The notes below the pieces were generated by a model. The model searched no databases. It worked only from the letters and a program-made list of their open reading frames with translations, and had not been told where the DNA came from. From Taxawa tesnikishii (nom. ined.) (lineage: Eukaryota; Ascomycota; Dothideomycetes; Dothideales), in assembly GCA_030247885.1 (NCBI GenBank), contig JAPDRO010000001.1, forward strand, positions 868,001 through 932,000: 64,000 bases of DNA. Direction: 5' to 3'. The position numbers and the translations under genes are program-made. This document shows, piece by piece, positions 24,019 to 34,761 of the stretch. Every line of letters starts with the position of its first letter. Within the stretch, counting starts at the first letter, position 1.

Positions 24019-26974
24019 TCATCTGATAGCAAGCGGACTCTGCGGCCTCACTACCTCGCCCGGCCAGGCAGGCGCAATCTTGACGCCTTCTTCTCTAGTC
24101 CCACTCGGCGTAGCCGGACTGCTCTGTGTCCCCTTCGGCAGCGCGTGCGCCTTGTCCGGCTCTGCAACACCGTCACCGCCTGTGCCACCTTGCGCCACAG
24201 CATCAGCCGCATCCTGCAACTCATCGCCCTCGCTCTCGGCTTCATCCGGGCTCGTGGGGGTAGGCGGTTCGAACTGCAAACTCGGTCTCTGTCTGCCCGC
24301 CGAAGCGTCGTCATACGACACATCGTCGGACGCGTTGCCATCGGTCGCACTGCTGTGCCAGAAGCCGCTTCGGCGTCGGAACCTGGCCGGGCTGCCATGG
24401 TCGGGCGATGGACTGGTCGGAGGACTGTAGTACGGTGACCGTACGGCGGATTGCGACCTGTTGACGATTTGCTGGAGCAGAGGGAGTTCCAGCGCACTGT
24501 TGCCCGAACGCCCGAAGAGAAGGAAGACCAGACACATCATCAGAAGCGTTGACTGCACGATAGCCATACGTTTCTGGAACACGAGCTCGTCGGCTAAGAA
24601 GGTCAAACGTGAACTGAGCGCGAACATCTCGCGTTGATATTGCTCTCGATGGTTTTCCAATTCGATGATTGTGCTTTGCCATAGCTGATCGTATTGCTGC
24701 CGGAATCCTTCGAGTTCCGTCACGACGGTAGAGTTCAAGTTCTTGAGGAATGTCTCCGCTTTGAGAATTTGCCGCTTCTCAACCTTCGAGAATGCGTCGC
24801 GAAGAATGCGAGATTGCTCTTCGATATACTGAAGCGATAGCGTTGCGTTGCTCTCGAGCATCTGGAGGCGTTTGTGTATGGATTTGAAGAACGATTCTTG
24901 CGTTGTCGGATTAGCCTGCGGTGCAGGCTGTGTGGATGTGCCTTGCCTGCTAGGTTCCGAAGAGGCAGAAGACGACTTGCTCGAACCCTGGGCGGCTTTG
25001 GAGGAGCTTTGAACAGATTTCGAAGAGGTGTGCTGAGGCCTGCCGGATTCTTGCGAGGACGAAATCCCCTTGGTGGTGTTGCTCTGTGCAGTGCCTTGAG
25101 ATTGGCCATGAACGGGCTGAGACGCATCCAAGGTAGGTATACTACTGGCCGTACCTGCAGACGATGCGAGAGCAGAAGAAGTCTGAGATGCATCGTGGAT
25201 GCTAGTATCGGACATCGCACTCTTTGACTGGGATGTAGAAGGGGTGGCGAAACTTTGTTTGCGTTGCCTGCATCCGAGTTTGGGAGTTTCGCGAGCTCTG
25301 TGCTCGACGGCTGTACGTAGACAGTAGGAGAATCGACCGTGATTTTAGATTGAGAAGTGTTGTTGACACCTTCTCCGGAAAGCTGGCTGGGCATAACAGG
25401 CGTGTTGATATTTTCCTTCTTCTTATCGAGGTCCAATGATGGCGTCTCTACGATCCTTGTACTACTGGTTTCATGGCTTGATGCATCCTTGGCTACCGAC
25501 GCGCCATGTGAAGGCTTGTCAATGACCAAAGATGTAGCGGAATTGACAACAGACCGTTCAGCAGGATTGGCCGCAATTGCAGCCTCGTCAGCGGCCTCTG
25601 ACGACTCCGGAGGCTCCTGTTCCACCGTCCCCACGACCGCAGCATCCACCTCCTCAATCTCCGGTTCGTCAGAGTCTTCACCTCTCGAAATTTGCTCCTC
25701 ATGCCGAAATTCCTCCATCATAGTCGTTCCGTGCACGCGAAGCAAACTCACAGGACAGTAATATTCGCTGCCATAGTGAGTCAGAAACTCGACTCTGAGG
25801 TATCTGGCCCATATCAGAGAGTGCTCAATCAAAAGGCCTGCACACCACGGCTGTTCCTGGCCTCGAAGACTCCTAACTCCTTCCAGCGGTCTGGCTTAAC
25901 CGGATACCTGTCCGAGACAGATACGCGGAAGGTGCGGAATATGGAGGAGAAGAACTCATAGTTGGCCAGTACGACGGTGTCGATCAAGATGTCGTTGCAC
26001 AGCTCGACGATCAAGAACTTGTTGGAGACACCACATGGATTGAGCATGTAGCTGTCCTTGTTCTCAATGAGCACAGACGAAGCAGACTTGCATTCCGGAT
26101 TCGTCTTGAGTACAGTTGCTGCGCAGTCGAAGGAGGCGTAGTTGGTGCGCTCCTTGCAGGTCTTCCCAGCATCCTTGCTCCGCACGACCTGGTCTAGGGA
26201 GATTTCGGTCCTCGCACGACCAGATGCTGAGGGATTCGCTTCATTGGTTCGCTTTTGGCCTTCACCCCCTTCCTCTGATCGCGAGCCGCCTCCAAATCCA
26301 CTGAAATCTAGCTCGATCTCCGTATCTTCTCCCAACACATCAAGCGCGTTGTTGATTCCTGGTCGCTGTCGTCCTTGCTTGTTCCCAGAGCTACGCTGCT
26401 GTCCTACGTGCTCTGGTGATTGTCCAGCTTTTGCAAGGTTCTGCTTTTTCCATTCCTCAAACGAAAGAAAGTTGGCGTTGTCAAGCGGCGAATCCGTTTC
26501 CGTCTCTTCTTCTGTCCCAATGGTCGAGGCAGGCGTCGTGACCGTACTGGTCACGACCGTCGGCTGTTCGGGTACATTGCTTGTGGTGATTCCTGTTGCT
26601 CCAGGATTGCTAGTTGCTGCGGGAAGTTCTTGTATTGGTGGTGCAGATTGAGATCCCGAGGAAGGTTCTGCAGCGGGCGTGCTGTTCGTGTAAGTGCCTC
26701 GGGATGCTGTGTCTTGAGTTCCTGACGAGCCCGAGGAAGTGCTAACACCAGGCCGGCTGGACGCCAAACACTGTTGCGGCAAAGCGTGGGTGATATAGTT
26801 GACTGTTCCAGATCCGCAGGTTGACTGGGTGCTCGAGAGATATACTGAAGAGCTCGGAGGAATGTCGAGCCTGGAGTGGTCGGCGCTGGTGCCGTTATTG
26901 ATACCTGTACTTTGCGCCTGAGCATTAAGGAGCAAAAGAGTCCAGGCAAAGCTATAGCAACATGGTTTCCGCAT
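24019..26974 (-). CDS. SLP1: SUN-like ER membrane protein (Slp1 type)
   Basis: Type I membrane protein of the ER; yeast Slp1 with Emp65 protects folding proteins. Single exon of 985 residues once two one-base deficits are repaired. Seen in order: signal peptide (residues 1-21, ending LLLLNAQAQ), Ser/Thr-rich lumenal spacer, FLSFEEWKKQN motif typical of this family, SUN-like domain at about 255-430 (NYASFDCAA, LIENKDSYMLNPC, FLIVELCNDILIDTVVLAN, RVSVSDRYP, WARYLRVEFL, YYCPVSLLRVHGTTMMEEF), a second Ser-rich linker, a coiled-coil segment (FFKSIHKRLQMLESN to about LADELVFQK), a membrane segment (LLMMCLVFLLF) and a Pro/Ser-rich cytosolic tail. Breaks: A run 25831-25834 (after GVQAF) and G run 25241-25244 (after KVSPP), plus-strand coordinates; each needs one base. 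Confidence 0.9.
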
Positions 26975-27701
26975 TTCCTAAGCACATTGTTCGAAGCAAG
27001 CGGTAGGTATCTTTGCCGCAGTTTTTCGGTAGTTACACAAAACGTGTGATGTGAAAGAACGGCTAGAACAGGAGCTGACAACTGCTGTCTTACACAGTGA
27101 AGCCCGAGTTTCCGAATCCGGGGAGCAATCAATGCAGGGTCTCGGTGCGAACCGACGGCACAGGAAGGTGCGGCAGCAAACCACGCGCTTGGGATCGATG
27201 AAACTTCATGGCACAGTATGTTTCCTACTCTCTGCACGTGTAGGACACGGAAAAGTGGCATGTAGGACGCCTTAGGCATACCATGTACGCCTAAAAACAG
27301 GATATCGTAGGAATGCGAAATCTTCATTTAGCGTCATCAGGCGTAATGTAGTCTAAACCGCAGCTGCACGTTGGTCTCCAAACCCAACTATGCCACGCTG
27401 TAGCGATCGCAACCCTGTAGTTCCCACAGCCCGTGATCATGCTCGCTTCTCAATCACCACCAACGCCATGCAAAAGAATGTGCTGAGAACTCGCCGCAGA
27501 TGCTGGGATTCGAAGGCAAGGAAGCAGTACAATAGGGGTATGCAATGCAGAAAGCGGAAGCCGAAACGCTCAGGTACCCGTCGCTAAAGCACGAGTCTGA
27601 CCGCGCAAAGAGAGTCGTCAAGAGGGGCCGGGCGTCCATGATGGGCGACGCATCGCTCTGTATCAGACGCCGTGCCGGGTCGTGTTGCATGTGAAGTCCT
27701 G
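26975..27701. other. Intergenic, no gene seen
   Basis: Promoter of the Slp1-like gene and 3' UTR of the Sat4-like kinase gene. No other feature is supported. Confidence 0.5.
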
Positions 27702-29408
27702 CTACAGGCCTTCCTCACCAGCCTTGCAGACCTTGATGCCCTTTCCCCATTCAGAGTTCAGGACTTGGTGAGCGCTGATACGGCGGCTGGCGTTCGGATC
27801 GAGGATCGAGTAGATCACGTTGCGGCATCGCGCCTGTAGGCAGCAATTGTCAGTCCCATTTCGGTTGGAACAAGAGACCTGAAAAGGACTTACTCTATGC
27901 AATGACTCAATCGGACCGTATCCCGCGTCACTCTTGCGACCCTGTACATAATTTTCGTAAAACTCATCTTCGTCCCGTTTGGCGACACGCCACAAGTGTC
28001 GGCCGGTCCTCATGGCCATGTAGATGACACCACAGGCCCAGACGTCAACGGCTCGAGGATCGAACTCTTTCTCAGTGTATTCCTCGGGCGCGATATATGG
28101 TGCGCTTCCGCAAAGACCAGCGGTCATGTGCGGCTCAGTTTCCCAAGCCATTCTGAAGCATTCGCCATTACCGAAATCGGTGATCTTGAGTGCACCGCGA
28201 GTAGTAAGCAGGAGGTTCTCTGGTTTGAGATCGCGATGCGCCACACCCATCTCGTGGATGTACTCGACACCACGCATAAGCTGCAGAAAGTAGCAGTCCG
28301 CTTCTAGAACCTCCAATTTCCCCGCAGCGAGAACCAAGGAGTACAGGTCACCACCGGCGCAGAACTCCATGACCTCGCAGTAGTCGCCTTTGGCGTCCGC
28401 TAGCAGATCCAATGTGTGGATGACGTTGGGGTGGCGAAGCGAGGAGGAAATGCAGAACTCAGAGTTCAGTCGTTTGCTGTACTTCTTTGCATCCTCCTGC
28501 GGTCTTCTCCGAAACTCCTTGACGGCGTAGAGTTGCTCGTGATTCGAGTTGTTAGGGTCCGTCTTGTGCGCTATTCGCACGATACCAAACGCGCCACGCC
28601 CGACGATTTCCTGGCATTTTCCGTATTTCTGGACAAGGGTTGCTGTAGCGTTTGGTCCGCCCTTCTGGTCCGATGCTACTTTGTTCTTTTCACTCTTCAT
28701 CTGCTCGACCCAGCCAGCCATGAGCGACAACGGCTGTTCTTCATTGTGCTCTTTCTTCTTGCCGGTCAAGAAATCCCGGACCATATCCGAAAGTTTTTCT
28801 TGTCTCTTGCCGCTCTTCAGCATGTGATGGTGGATGCCGTCTTCGTCAATCCAGAAGCGTCGCGACACTGGAGCTTGCTCATCCTTCCTGTCCCTTCCCT
28901 TCTCGCTTCCACTCCTAGTGACGCCGCCGTTTGCGGTCTTGGTCTTCTCTGCCTGTGAGAAAGACGATTGTCGCGAGGTATTTATGGGTCTCTTGGGTTG
29001 AGGAACGGCTGGTGCTGCTGCCGCGACTTCCTCTACAGGATCTTCGACCGCTGTCTCTGGCACCTTGTCCGAAACTCTCTCTCTAGCCGAGGCCTCCCTA
29101 AAACTCTCGTTCGAGTCTTTGGAGGAAAACATCCGACTCAGGCGAGATGTGAAAGTAGGCTTCTTCGGCAGGCCAGCGGGACGCACATCGCCGTTAACGG
29201 TGCTTTTAGCATTGCTGGGGGAAGCGGCTGGCGGTAGTGAAATTTTGCCTTCTTGGGAGCTGAGTGAAGAGACGGAGGCAGTGGGTGCGGGTGAGGGCTG
29301 AGGGCGCACCTCTGTGCTCGGGGGTTGCTCGTTGTTGTGCTGCCCATGGCTGGTTGCTGTTTCTGAGGATGCTGTTGGATATGTGAATCCTTCGGTTGGC
29401 GACGCCGC
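27702..29408 (-). CDS. SAT4: Ser/Thr kinase of the NPR/HAL5 group (Sat4/Hal4-like), 5' end unresolved
   Basis: Fungus-specific kinase; yeast Sat4/Hal4 and Hal5 stabilise plasma-membrane transporters such as the Trk potassium system. Last exon 27833-27702 follows a 60-nt intron (27834-27893); the main exon runs from 27894 upstream. Seen: Ser/Pro-rich N-terminus, FWIDEDGIHHHMLK and LSDMVRDFLTGKK preceding the kinase, glycine loop VGRGAFGIVRIA, AVKEFRRR, SSLRHPNVIHTLDLL, EVMEFCAGGDLYSL, HRDLKPENLLL, ITDFGNGE, GSAPYIAPEEY, DVWACGVIYMAM and ILDPNASRRISAHQVL, all matching the Sat4/Hrk1 subgroup. No ATG is found in the right place: where related proteins begin MAASPT the sequence reads ATA GCG GCG TCG CCA, or a CATAG 3' splice site lies there. 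The first exon may be beyond the CAA/CAG repeat at 29447-29513. Confidence 0.88.
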   Translation of the reverse strand, partial: AASPTEGFTYPTASSETATSHGQHNNEQPPSTEVRPQPSPAPTASVSSLSSQEGKISLPPAASPSNAKSTVNGDVRPAGLPKKPTFTSRLSRMFSSKDSNESFREASARERVSDKVPETAVEDPVEEVAAAAPAVPQPKRPINTSRQSSFSQAEKTKTANGGVTRSGSEKGRDRKDEQAPVSRRFWIDEDGIHHHMLKSGKRQEKLSDMVRDFLTGKKKEHNEEQPLSLMAGWVEQMKSEKNKVASDQKGGPNATATLVQKYGKCQEIVGRGAFGIVRIAHKTDPNNSNHEQLYAVKEFRRRPQEDAKKYSKRLNSEFCISSSLRHPNVIHTLDLLADAKGDYCEVMEFCAGGDLYSLVLAAGKLEVLEADCYFLQLMRGVEYIHEMGVAHRDLKPENLLLTTRGALKITDFGNGECFRMAWETEPHMTAGLCGSAPYIAPEEYTEKEFDPRAVDVWACGVIYMAMRTGRHLWRVAKRDEDEFYENYVQGRKSDAGYGPIESLHRVSPFQVSCSNRNGTDNCCLQARCRNVIYSILDPNASRRISAHQVLNSEWGKGIKVCKAGEEGL

Positions 29409-29446
29409 TATGACGAACACCTGGAGTCGGGCAAAGCCCGCTGTGA

Positions 29447-29509
<63 letters not shown>

Positions 29510-29513
29510 CTGT
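29447..29513. repeat. (GCTGTT)n and (CTG)n repeat at the 5' end of the Sat4-like kinase gene
   Basis: Ten GCTGTT units followed by four to five CTG units. On the minus strand it could encode polyglutamine or an Ala-Thr repeat, but it more likely lies in the leader or a first intron, because no start codon connects it to the kinase. Confidence 0.9.
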
Positions 29514-31381
29514 AAGACTGAAAGCTGTGCTTTGAAATGGCCAGATGACGACGACACCGGGGCCCAAAAGGGCTTAAAGCCACAAGCCGGATGTGCAGGA
29601 AAAGCTTGGAGGACGGCTGTGTGAAGTTGGTGTGTGGTGTGGTGTGGCGTGGTATTGCTTCTTGAAACGGCTGACAAAACCGGACGCCGCGGGAGTGCGA
29701 AATTGAAGCAAAGTTGGCTGGAGGCGCAGGAAACCCTTGAGTGTATGTTTCGTTTCTGCTGACGGACGTGTTTCGACGTGGCGAGGGGGAAAAGCCAAGA
29801 GCAGAGGGCAGTTTGACGGGACTGCAGGGCCGAGTCCAAGTACTTGAAGACCTGAGGGATCTCAGTCAAGGGGGATCTCTCGTCCAAGTCAAGTCACGAT
29901 GAGGAACAATCGGGGTAAATTAGCGGCAACGTGCTTGCTCCCCGCAGTCTAGCCTCTGATGAATTAATTACTATGAGCGATTTTTTGACAGTGATAAATA
30001 ATCGACCGGCTGCCGCACTCGCTGGAAAACTGCGCGCTGATCTCGTAACAGCCATTGGATGCAACCTCGTCGCCGGAATGAGCATGAGCATGAGCATGAG
30101 TATCAGCATGTGCGTGCGCATCAGCATCAGCATCAGCATCAGCATCAGCATCAGCACGAGCACCAGCATCGAGCTGGCTGGCTTGCTTCACCATCACCAT
30201 CGCAGCAGTCGCACACTCCATCATCGACAACCAACGGACGATCACGCTGCACCGCAGAGACTCTGTGCCGCGGTGTCTGGCGTCGGGCGTTCTGGTGTCC
30301 ATCCCTGCTGATGCTTGTTGCAACCCTGACGTGGTTTATGTCATGCGCACGTGGTTCGGCTGATTCGACAATCCCTTGTTCGCAACCCCTATAAAAAGGG
30401 AGACGGCAGACGCCCTCACCGCCATCTTCACATGCGGTATCTCGTTGCGGCTCCATTCTCGTTCGCTGCCGCGTTGAGGCCAGCCTGGCATGTACGACCT
30501 TGAAAACACCGCTGTTCTGCTGCTTGTCTGACTAGGCGTGCTGCCCGCGTTTAGCGCGCTCTAGTTGCAGAGTATCCATCAGGTACCTGGAGCTCTCAAG
30601 CCACAAGCCGGGCTGAAGGGTAGGGTGTGGTGTGGTGTGCTTAGCAGCCGTGTCCCGCAAATGGGCACGAGACCCGTTATCCTGATGTTTTACTCACGTC
30701 CGACCGAATAAAATGGTCGTCTGTTCTGCGAGACCTGAACAAATATAAGAAGGGACCCCAAAGCCACCATGACTGTGGGTACGGCATGCAGGATATAGGC
30801 GCCAAGACAGATAAGAGGCCGCTTGACTGACTGCCTACGTGGACTTGAGGTGAAGTGACAGAAAATGCCTCACAGCGTGTCTCGACCTCACAGTACATGG
30901 AGCGGCTCTTTCATCGTCACCACCATTGATGCGGACAGAGTGTCACTGTGATTGCAGACCCTCAAACAGGAATTGAACAACTCCTCCCAATGACTGGCTG
31001 GGGCTGGATTGATAATCCATCCACGTGATATCAGGAGGCAAGGTGGAGCGCAGTACACGTGCGGAAGAGCGAAATGCTGCGCCCAAGGAAGCGACGTAGC
31101 CGCTGTTGTAAACGCGGTTCTTGTTAAAAGAAAGTATTGGCGGTCGAACATCACAAGACGTGCCTTTCGCCTCCGTTGCTCGCACGGTATTCGCATGTCG
31201 TGCCGTATGATACAAGTGCCCACTTAGAAAATCGCCATCGACACAGCAGAGCTGAGATGTGTCCTACCCCTGTACCAAGGAGACCAAGCACCGTCTAGGT
31301 GTCTCTTCCCAAATACGATACAACCCACCGCCGAGGTTCAATGAATCATAGTAAACTTCCGCTCGTCGAAGCTTTGTTTCC
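29514..31381. other. Intergenic, no gene seen
   Basis: Upstream region of the Sat4-like kinase (with the possible missing first exon) and 3' flank of the mtSSB gene. Contains the hexanucleotide repeat at 30078-30173. A TATAAAA box-like string lies at 30390-30396 but I cannot link it to a gene. Confidence 0.45.
30078..30173. repeat. (GAGCAT)n / (CAGCAT)n hexanucleotide repeat
   Basis: A block of GAGCAT/GAGTAT units grades into seven or more TCAGCA units and ends with CACGAGCACCAGCATCGAG. Open in several frames (His/Gln or Ser-Ile repeats), which is expected of any hexamer repeat and is not evidence for a gene. Confidence 0.85.
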
Positions 31382-32060
31382 TTAGGACTGACCGATGCCA
31401 CTGAGTGGCTCCTCCGCAGCGGAGTCCTTGTCGGACTCTACTCCAGAAGTCTCGGTTGGGTTTCTGTTCTGGGGCCTGCTCAGTGCCTCGAAAGAGCCTG
31501 GAGTCGATGTATTAGATCAGCGCTTCGGCGGTTTGCAAAGCATCAGACTCACGTTGTATGAGGTTCAAACGGGAGACGTTCCTGCCATCGTCCGTCGTAA
31601 ACGTATCCATCCGTGCATCAGCATCGAGGTACATGAGCGAGCTGTATAATCCAATAATTAGCACCTCCCACTATTCATGAGCGTTCCGACTCCCTTCTAG
31701 CCTTTCCCCTGATACTCTCTCCAATATCCATAAACACCCCTGCTCTTGCAGTCACAAACCCTTTAACGACGCTACTCACCCCTTCGGCATGCTCAACAAC
31801 ACGTCTCTAGATCCGCCCGCATCCATGAAGCTCGCAACCTTGAACCAACTCGTAGCTCTGTTTCCGCTCTCGTCTCTTGGTCCAGTGCTGACACCCAAAG
31901 AGTACCTTATCATCTCACGGCCCGTTGAGGTTGCTGTGAGCTCTGGCTGGTCTGCGAGGCGTCCAATAATTTGCATACGCGCGAGGGAGTGAGCGGGGGA
32001 TGTGGAGAAAGCGCGCGCGGCGCTGGTGCCGGAGCGTGGAAGGGAGCGAAGGGCGAACAT
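31382..32060 (-). CDS. RIM1: Mitochondrial single-stranded DNA-binding protein
   Basis: OB-fold protein that binds single-stranded mitochondrial DNA during replication. Three exons: 32060-31780, 31641-31553, 31497-31382; introns of 138 and 55 nt; 161 residues. Seen: basic N-terminus with Ser and Arg and no acidic residues (MFALRSLPRSGTSAARAFS), a mitochondrial presequence, then IIGRLADQPEL, GREMIRYSLGVS, SWFKVASF, the join KGSLMYLDADARMDTF and the C-terminal NLIQRSFEALSRPQN; the last 25 residues are acidic, as in other mtSSBs. The start at 32060 is the first ATG before the presequence. A (TTC)n repeat lies about 170 nt upstream in the leader. Frame is intact throughout. Confidence 0.93.
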
Positions 32061-32536
32061 GTTGGCAGGTTTGAGATGTTGGAAGGGAAAGACAAAGGAG
32101 CGAACGGCGCGATGGACCGAGTAAGAGTACAAGGTGTGGGAGTGTCATGATCGGTGGTGTCGGAGCTGTCGCGTCGACGCGCCAAGACCTTCGCGAATCT
32201 CTGATACAGTGTTGGCGCGTTTTGAGCCTCTTCTTCTTCTTCTTCTTCTTCTTCTTCTTCTTCATGCCTTCAGCTCAATCACTATCCGACAACATACCAT
32301 CTTCACGAGTGCGTACGAGCAACTCTTAGAGGTGCTTTATACCTGACTGTATTCTCATCATGCTGCACCACCATTACCGCCACAACTATGGTTATACAGC
32401 TTCAACACTCGTCGACAATGCACTGCACGTAAAGAAGTTTGTTTGAGTATTCAGTTGCTGCTTCTCTGCGAAGCTTCGAGGTATTGTTGTACAATGATGT
32501 CTCTTGTCGTAACACGTTCATCTCCAATAACCGAGT
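32061..32536. other. Intergenic with (TTC)n repeat
   Basis: Promoter of the mtSSB gene and 3' UTR of the next minus-strand gene. Apart from the TTC tract at 32228-32263 nothing is seen. Confidence 0.5.
32228..32263. repeat. (TTC)n trinucleotide repeat
   Basis: Twelve TTC units, GAA on the strand of the mtSSB transcript, in its leader or promoter. Confidence 0.95.
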
Positions 32537-32997
32537 CTACTTCTTCTCGGTGGCTGGCCTACTTGGGCCGTCAACAGCCTTCTCGACCTGGCCGGCAAGA
32601 CCGTCCTTGGAGGCATCGAACTGGGAGCCGATGGCTCCGTCCTTGGAGAAGGGGCCGCCAACCTGAAGAAACGATATTAGCATTGTTTTAATCGTGTGAT
32701 GCAGATGGTGGGTATGCATACCATCTCGCCAACCTGGCCGATGGCACCGTCTGGGTTGAACTGCTTGCCAATGGCACCGCCGGAAGAGACAACGGATGGG
32801 TTCTGCAGGCAGATGTTAGAGTCGGGTTTACAAATTCAATTGATGGACTGAAGTACCTGAGGATTGGTGCTCTTGGCCTCACCAGCGGCCTGGGTATTCT
32901 CTTCGATCTTCTTGTCTGCCATGTTTCTTACGCGAAGTGCTGCTGGTCTGAACGCAGAGGTCTTGGTAGCGGTGTTTCTGGTGATAGTGCGAAGCAT
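32537..32997 (-). CDS. Small, probably mitochondrial, glycine-repeat protein
   Basis: No function known to me. Three exons: 32997-32857, 32802-32722, 32662-32537; introns 54 and 59 nt; 115 residues with clean splice joins. Residues 1-25 (MLRTITRNTATKTSAFRPAA) are basic and hydroxylated with no acidic residue, a likely mitochondrial presequence. The rest carries a degenerate repeat with the core GAIG: GGAIGKQFNPDGAIGQVGEMVGG and SKDGAIGSQFDASKDG. Similar short fungal proteins with GAIGKQF and GSIGG repeats exist in many ascomycetes, as I recall. The high Gly, Lys, Gln content and the lack of hydrophobic core suggest a disordered, perhaps stress-protective protein; this is inference. Confidence 0.8.
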
Positions 32998-34761
32998 TGT
33001 AGAGATGTTATATGTGTTCGTAGATGAGAAGAGAAGAGGTTCTTGTAGATGTACGACACTTATATTCAGGTACTGGTGACGACACTTGACGTGATGGGCC
33101 CCCTTGTCGCCCGCATACAGTTGTTCCTGATGTCATGTAAAGCACGGATGATTCGATGGAACTCCGCATCTCGTTCGTCTTACCCGCAAATCGAATGCCA
33201 TTGTCGAATGGGGAAAAGGCGACAAAAGCAAGATCTCCCGAAAGTATATCTGTGTCTTGTGGCCCGGAGTGCATCAATATCGCCGATCCATGTCTTTGAT
33301 CTTTATGCGTGCATCCCACTTGTGGAGGCATGACAAGCTCGCGCACAGTGTTGACATGGCATATGAACGCCTCCAAGCCCCATCCTTCGATACTGGCCTC
33401 GTTATGGCAAAGCATCGTTCTCCATTGACGTCTACCGCCGGGCGAACAGTCCAAGCGATGATTGAGACACCGCTATTGATAGCCTCTTGGGACCCGTTAT
33501 GTCCACATCAGGACAAGCACGCCATTCACGACCCGTCAACATGCTACAGGCAATGGGACGCTTGTCAACCGCTTTCCGTCGGAGAAGCACAGACTGCATG
33601 AGTGTCGTCAACGTTGAAAGTCTTTACAACAATCACACGCACTGCACGACGCCCTCAGTTGCTCGTCCGTCACTTAGGGGCACGTTTGATGAAGCGGCAA
33701 CGATGCAGGCGACAACCCAGGAGCGGATACTAGGACGGCATACTGCAATACTGAATTCTATGTCCTTTTAGGAACATACCGAGTGTCTAAGCGGGGAGCA
33801 TGTTCCGCCCACCGCGTCCGCTGGTCCGAGTTATGGCTGAGATTTTCGAGTACAGATTCCACAACGACTGTCATCGTGCTGCATAACAAAGAGATGGTCT
33901 GCGCCCAGAACGAGCAAAGAAGTACATGGCATATATCGGGAGTAACAGAGAGATGGCTTCACCGAAGATGTGTTTGCTATGGCGCTTGCAAAGAGAAGAT
34001 TGCTTGCATTGCATACTCATGTCAAGATAGCATGTCCAAAGCCAAGTCAGAATGAGTTGATGGTTGGTACGGCTCTCATTCCGATCTGCGGCCCTTCGAT
34101 CGATCCGTGAGATTATACTGGCCAATGCAGGAGATCGATGGCACGTTTTGACTGCGAAATCTCGTCATGAAGAGGTGGGTGAACAGTAGTGGGCAGATGT
34201 AACAAAGCACCGGAGCATGGCTCTGCGCTCATAGCACCAAAGCGCAAAGCAGGGCTAGCCTCAGGGCGAAATTTAGGCCACAGAAGGTAAGTCCGCCTGT
34301 GAAAACCTACCTACATCTATCATCATTGGCTCTCGAATTTCTTTATCGTTTCTGCGTCATGAGCCAAGTCACGTTTCTGTCTCTCGAGCATGGTGGTTGG
34401 CGATGTTGCAGCTATTCATGTCTTGGTTATTGACAACCAAATCCGGAAATCGGTTTCAGCTCCCATCATATACACCACGAAAACTACAGAAATCTCCACA
34501 ACTTGGAGAGCTTAAGCGTCATTTCTCGTTACTTCGTCTCTCAATACTTCTCGATTATTGACAGCATGCATCGTTCTTACTGTGTCGACTATGCAGTATT
34601 GCTCTATTGAGCTTATTGACTATTGTCAGTCACAGGGTGTATCTGTTACCTCTTAACAGTCTCTCTTGCTCCTGTCCAAATTGACTGTTCACTCTCTTCT
34701 TTCCCGGGATCAAATACACGATCACATTGCGTCTCAAGTCTAAGTGTACCACTTCGACGAA
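32998..34761. other. Divergent intergenic region, no gene seen
   Basis: Shared upstream region between the small repeat protein gene (minus) and the STE3 gene (plus), 1.76 kb. Open frames up to 148 codons on the minus strand near 33100-33450 carry no recognisable motif. Confidence 0.5.

Noticed and set aside
30059-30394. His/Gln-rich protein encoded by the hexamer repeat
   Set aside because: Several frames are open only because of the repeat; no conserved flank.
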